Assembly (NCBI GenBank): GCA_022837505.1
Contig: JALHFZ010000041.1
Coordinates: 4,461 to 19,586 of the forward strand
Origin: Synergistaceae bacterium
GTDB lineage: Bacteria > Synergistota > Synergistia > Synergistales > Aminobacteriaceae
Length of the DNA: 15,126 nucleotides
Direction of reading: 5' to 3'
Notes under the pieces: model-generated
What the model was told of the DNA's origin: nothing
Seen by the model: only the letters and a program-made list of their open reading frames with translations
The model's database searches: none
Part shown: piece by piece, positions 12,901 through 15,126 of the stretch
How the letters are laid out: the number at the start of each line of letters is the position of its first letter
Numbering within the stretch: position 1 is the first letter of the stretch
Program-made: the position numbers and the translations under genes

Positions 12901-14316
12901 TCAGAGGGTGATCTGCTGAAGGGAGAGCTCCTCAGCGAGCTCCGTCACCTCGAGGGCCTGAGAGCTGTAGTTCGGCCGTCCCATGAGCCCGTAGGTATAA
13001 TTTTTGCCCTGCTCCACCCCCGGCTGGTCGAAGGGGTTGACGTCGAGGATGTATCCGGTGAGGGCAGTCACATTCTCATAAAACTGGATCAGGGCTCCGA
13101 GCCTCCGGGGGTCGATCTCCGGGAGCTTCAGGCTGATCACCGGTTTTCCCGTCTTCGCCAGGGCGGCCATGGTGGAAAGGGCCTCGTACCGCCGGAGGGA
13201 GTTCATGGACTGGCCGAATAGATAGGACAGCCCCATCAGGCTCTTCTCCTCCGTCTCGGGGATGATGATATCCTCTTCTCCGTCGGAGGTCGAAATGACC
13301 GTGAAGAGCTTGTCGTCCGGGCCGTCCGTATAGAGCTGGATCTGGGAGTGCTGGTCGATGGCCCCCAGGGCTTTGACGGGGGTCGATCCGGAGCCGTTTT
13401 TCCCGAGGCTCTCCCCCCAGAGCTGGGCATACCATTCGCTGAACCGGTCAAGGGCGTCCTCGTAGGGCATCATGACGGTCATGTTCCTCCCCTTCCGGTA
13501 ATGGACGACGGAGAGGGCCGCGAGGAGCCAGGCTGGGTTCGTCTGAAGGGTCGTCCGGGAGGAGAGTTTTTCCTCCAGTTCAGCCGCCCCCTGGAGAAGC
13601 TTCGGTGCAGAAATGCCGAGGGCGGATGCGGAGAGAAGCCCCACGGGGGAGAGAACGGAAAACCGCCCTCCCACGTCGGAGGGGAGCACCAGACTCCGGC
13701 ACCCTATCTCTTCGGCAAAGGGGCGAAGTGCCCCCTGCTTCTCGTCGGTAATGACCACCACCCGCTCGGCGGCTCTTTTCGGACCAAGCTCCACCTTCAG
13801 GCGGTCCCAGAAGAAGAGGAAATTGGCCATAGTCTCGGCGGTACTCCCCGATTTGCTGATGACCACGAAGGCTGTTTTTTCAGCCTCGATAAGATTCCAT
13901 ACTCCGTGGTTATCCCTCGGATCCACATTGTCGGAGAGAAAGAACCGGGGAGCGTCGCGCTTCGACCGGGGCAGCTCGTTCCAGTAGGGGGGAAGAAGGG
14001 CTCCGTGGAGCATCTGGTTGCCCAGGGCAGACCCCCCGATCCCAATCTGGACGATGCTGCCGAACTCCGAGAGCCACCGGGCCGTCTCCTCCACGGGGTC
14101 GATATTCTTCCACGGAAGGGTTTTCCAGCCTAGCCCCTCCTCCCCCCGGGATGCGCCCTCAGAGAGCCTCAGGCTGCCCGCCCGGAGGATCTCCTCGAAG
14201 GGTGCCACGTCGGTCCATTCCGCCGCTCCGCTCATGCCGGCGGAGGAGGGATCAGAGACCGCCATACCGAAGGAAATTGTAAAAAGATCTGAAGCGGAGT
14301 TTCTTTTTTCAGGCAC
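12901..14316 (-). CDS. pgi: Glucose-6-phosphate isomerase
   Basis: PGI interconverts glucose-6-phosphate and fructose-6-phosphate. The 471-residue protein has the sugar-phosphate-binding IGIGGSALGNQ and VVISKSGSTAETMANFLFF segments, signature 1 DVGGRFSVLSPVGLLSA near residue 217, the catalytic-loop QLWGESLGKNGSGSTPV, GAIDQHSQIQLY with the conserved His, and signature 2 NPFDQPGVEQGKNYTYGL near residue 435 with the catalytic Lys. The length is that of the short bacterial type (about 450) with a short N-terminal extension. The start is GTG at 14316, preceded by GGAAGGGGGAAAAATT; an internal ATG at 14265 lacks a ribosome site. It begins 21 bp after the glutaredoxin stop, so the two are probably co-transcribed. 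Confidence 0.96.
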   Translation of the reverse strand: MPEKRNSASDLFTISFGMAVSDPSSAGMSGAAEWTDVAPFEEILRAGSLRLSEGASRGEEGLGWKTLPWKNIDPVEETARWLSEFGSIVQIGIGGSALGNQMLHGALLPPYWNELPRSKRDAPRFFLSDNVDPRDNHGVWNLIEAEKTAFVVISKSGSTAETMANFLFFWDRLKVELGPKRAAERVVVITDEKQGALRPFAEEIGCRSLVLPSDVGGRFSVLSPVGLLSASALGISAPKLLQGAAELEEKLSSRTTLQTNPAWLLAALSVVHYRKGRNMTVMMPYEDALDRFSEWYAQLWGESLGKNGSGSTPVKALGAIDQHSQIQLYTDGPDDKLFTVISTSDGEEDIIIPETEEKSLMGLSYLFGQSMNSLRRYEALSTMAALAKTGKPVISLKLPEIDPRRLGALIQFYENVTALTGYILDVNPFDQPGVEQGKNYTYGLMGRPNYSSQALEVTELAEELSLQQITL

Positions 14317-14337
14317 AATTTTTCCCCCTTCCGCTTC

Positions 14338-14577
14338 TCATGAATCGCTCTGCTTCGCCAGCTCCTCGTCGATTGCGTCAGGGTTGTACCCGACAATATA
14401 TTTCTCGCCGATCTGGGTTACGGGAACGCCCATCTGGCCGCTCTTCCGCACCATCTCCATAGCGGCTTCCCGGTTTGTTGCCACGTCAACATTTTCAAAG
14501 GGGATCTTCTTCTCCTCAAGATATTCCTTTACCTTGGTACACCACGGGCAGGTTTTCGTCGTGAACACCTTTATCAT
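14338..14577 (-). CDS. Glutaredoxin-like small thiol-disulfide redox protein (79 aa)
   Basis: A 79-residue single thioredoxin fold. It starts MIKVFTTKTCPWCTKVKEYLEE with the active-site CPWC (Cys10, Cys13), and has the cis-proline segment GVPVTQIGEKYIVGYNPD, which closes the active site and is typical of NrdH/YruB/Gp-type glutaredoxins. These small proteins reduce ribonucleotide reductase, alkyl hydroperoxide reductases or other thiol enzymes; the electron donor here is unknown. The ATG at 14577 follows GGAGGT. The frame is open much further upstream, but that extension covers the divergent promoter region and looks non-coding. It is the first gene before pgi on the minus strand. Confidence 0.93.
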   Translation of the reverse strand: MIKVFTTKTCPWCTKVKEYLEEKKIPFENVDVATNREAAMEMVRKSGQMGVPVTQIGEKYIVGYNPDAIDEELAKQSDS

Positions 14578-14643
14578 GGAAGACACCTCCACTGAGAGAA
14601 ATATTCTGCGGGGCCCGACCCCGAAGTCTTTCCTTTCCTGTTT

Positions 14644-14649
14644 ATTATA
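14644..14649 (-). promoter_or_regulatory. Possible -10 box for the glutaredoxin-pgi genes
   Basis: TATAAT on the minus strand, within a very AT-rich patch about 67 bp upstream of the glutaredoxin ATG. No good -35 hexamer is seen at 17 bp. Confidence 0.4.
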
Positions 14650-14687
14650 TACCGAATTCCCCCGACAAGTTATTTTCCCCTTTGGAG

Positions 14688-14693
14688 TATAAT
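14688..14693 (+). promoter_or_regulatory. Possible -10 box for the NuoE/HndA-type gene
   Basis: A perfect TATAAT on the plus strand, 52 bp before the ATG at 14746. The -35 region is weak (CCGACA lies 20 bp upstream). It faces away from the minus-strand TATAAT at 14649-14644, giving a compact divergent promoter region. Confidence 0.45.
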
Positions 14694-14745
14694 GCTGTTG
14701 TTTACCCCTCAATTTTTGGAAAAATAAGTTCAAGGAGGAAAATGA

Positions 14746-15126
14746 ATGACCCGATCGACTCAAGCTCCAACCGCCTCTTCCCTGGAAGAGCAGCTTCTTC
14801 CGTTGGTAGAGCGCTATAGAGGAAAAAAGGGGATCACCATTCCCCTCCTGGCCGATCTGCAGGAGATGATGGGGTATATCCCCTCCGATGCCGTGTACTT
14901 CATCTCCCGGGAACTGGATATTCCCCCCGCCGAGATCTACGGCGTGGCGACCTTTTACGCCCAGTTCCACCTCAAGCCCAGAGGGCGGCATGTTATTCGG
15001 GTATGCAGGGGGACGGCCTGCCACGTGCGGGGGAGCCTCAAGATCCTCAACAGCGTGAAGGATATTACCGGGGCCAGTGAAAATGAGACCACGGAGGATC
15101 TCCGGTTCACCGTCGAACCCGTGGCC
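14746..15126 (+). CDS. NuoE/HoxE/HndA-type [2Fe-2S] subunit (N-terminal part, truncated by window edge)
   Basis: 127 codons are open to the right edge. The protein reads as the 24-kDa/NuoE thioredoxin-like ferredoxin family, with MMGYIPSDAVYFISRELDIP and IYGVATFYAQFHLKPRGRHVI, then RVCRGTACHVRGS with the first two cluster ligands, Cys87 and Cys92 (C-x4-C). The second ligand pair lies beyond the edge. In anaerobes this subunit begins operons for NAD(P)-linked electron-bifurcating [FeFe]-hydrogenases (HndA/HydC) or NADH dehydrogenase modules. Which one applies depends on the genes to the right. AAGGAGGAAA precedes two overlapping ATGs; the one at 14742 is out of frame and stops after 25 codons, so 14746 is the start. 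Confidence 0.93.
   Translation, partial: MTRSTQAPTASSLEEQLLPLVERYRGKKGITIPLLADLQEMMGYIPSDAVYFISRELDIPPAEIYGVATFYAQFHLKPRGRHVIRVCRGTACHVRGSLKILNSVKDITGASENETTEDLRFTVEPVA

Noticed and set aside
14578..15024. N-terminal extension of the glutaredoxin frame to 228 codons
   Set aside because: It covers the divergent promoter region and is antisense to the NuoE-type gene; the internal ATG at 14577 has a good GGAGGT site and gives the normal family length.

Overview
The window is bacterial, GC-rich and densely coded. My best guess is an anaerobe of the Synergistota type. This rests on general gene content (flagellated, fermentative-looking metabolism, a NuoE/HndA-type hydrogenase-diaphorase subunit, lineage-restricted hypotheticals) and not on a marker that settles it. 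Most genes look like ordinary chromosomal housekeeping genes. The left edge is the end of an integrated element.

Layout. (1) 1-560, minus: the 5' part of a P4-type tyrosine integrase gene running off the left edge. It lies just downstream of ssrA, in the same orientation. (2) 690-1600, minus: the trans-translation module. smpB has a strong sigma70-like promoter and is followed 24 bp later by ssrA (tmRNA) and a strong terminator. Acceptor, PK1, tag and helix 2 can be recognised in the tmRNA, but the expected T-arm and encoded CCA cannot. This is the most unusual feature here. (3) 1624-1825: tRNA-Pro(CGG) with promoter and terminator. (4) 1814-2446, minus: an unrecognised protein. (5) 2629-4457, plus: an isochorismatase-family cysteine hydrolase followed by a divergent malic enzyme, ending at a bidirectional terminator. 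(6) 4516-6187, minus: two overlapping membrane-protein genes, a lysylphosphatidylglycerol-synthase-TM/flippase-like protein and an isoprenylcysteine-methyltransferase-like protein. (7) 6466-7065, minus: an unrecognised acidic protein, divergent from fliD (7239-9290, plus), which has a sigma28-like promoter. (8) 9342-10028, minus: a NarL/FixJ response regulator, divergent from a TtcA-like PP-loop ATPase gene whose 3' end overlaps a gene for a PEP-synthase-like ATP-grasp protein lacking the downstream phosphotransfer domains. (9) 12901-14577, minus: a glutaredoxin gene followed by pgi. (10) 14746-end, plus: the 5' part of a NuoE/HoxE/HndA-type [2Fe-2S] subunit gene.

Functional themes: ribosome rescue (smpB-ssrA), central carbon and redox metabolism (malic enzyme, pgi, hydrogenase/NADH subunit, glutaredoxin), envelope lipid or surface functions, flagellar filament assembly, and a small module of a tRNA-thiolase-like and a PEP-synthase-like protein of unclear purpose. 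Convergent gene pairs are separated by clean bidirectional hairpin terminators. No CRISPR array, insertion sequence or rRNA was seen. Many long antisense open frames are by-products of GC-rich coding and were left out.
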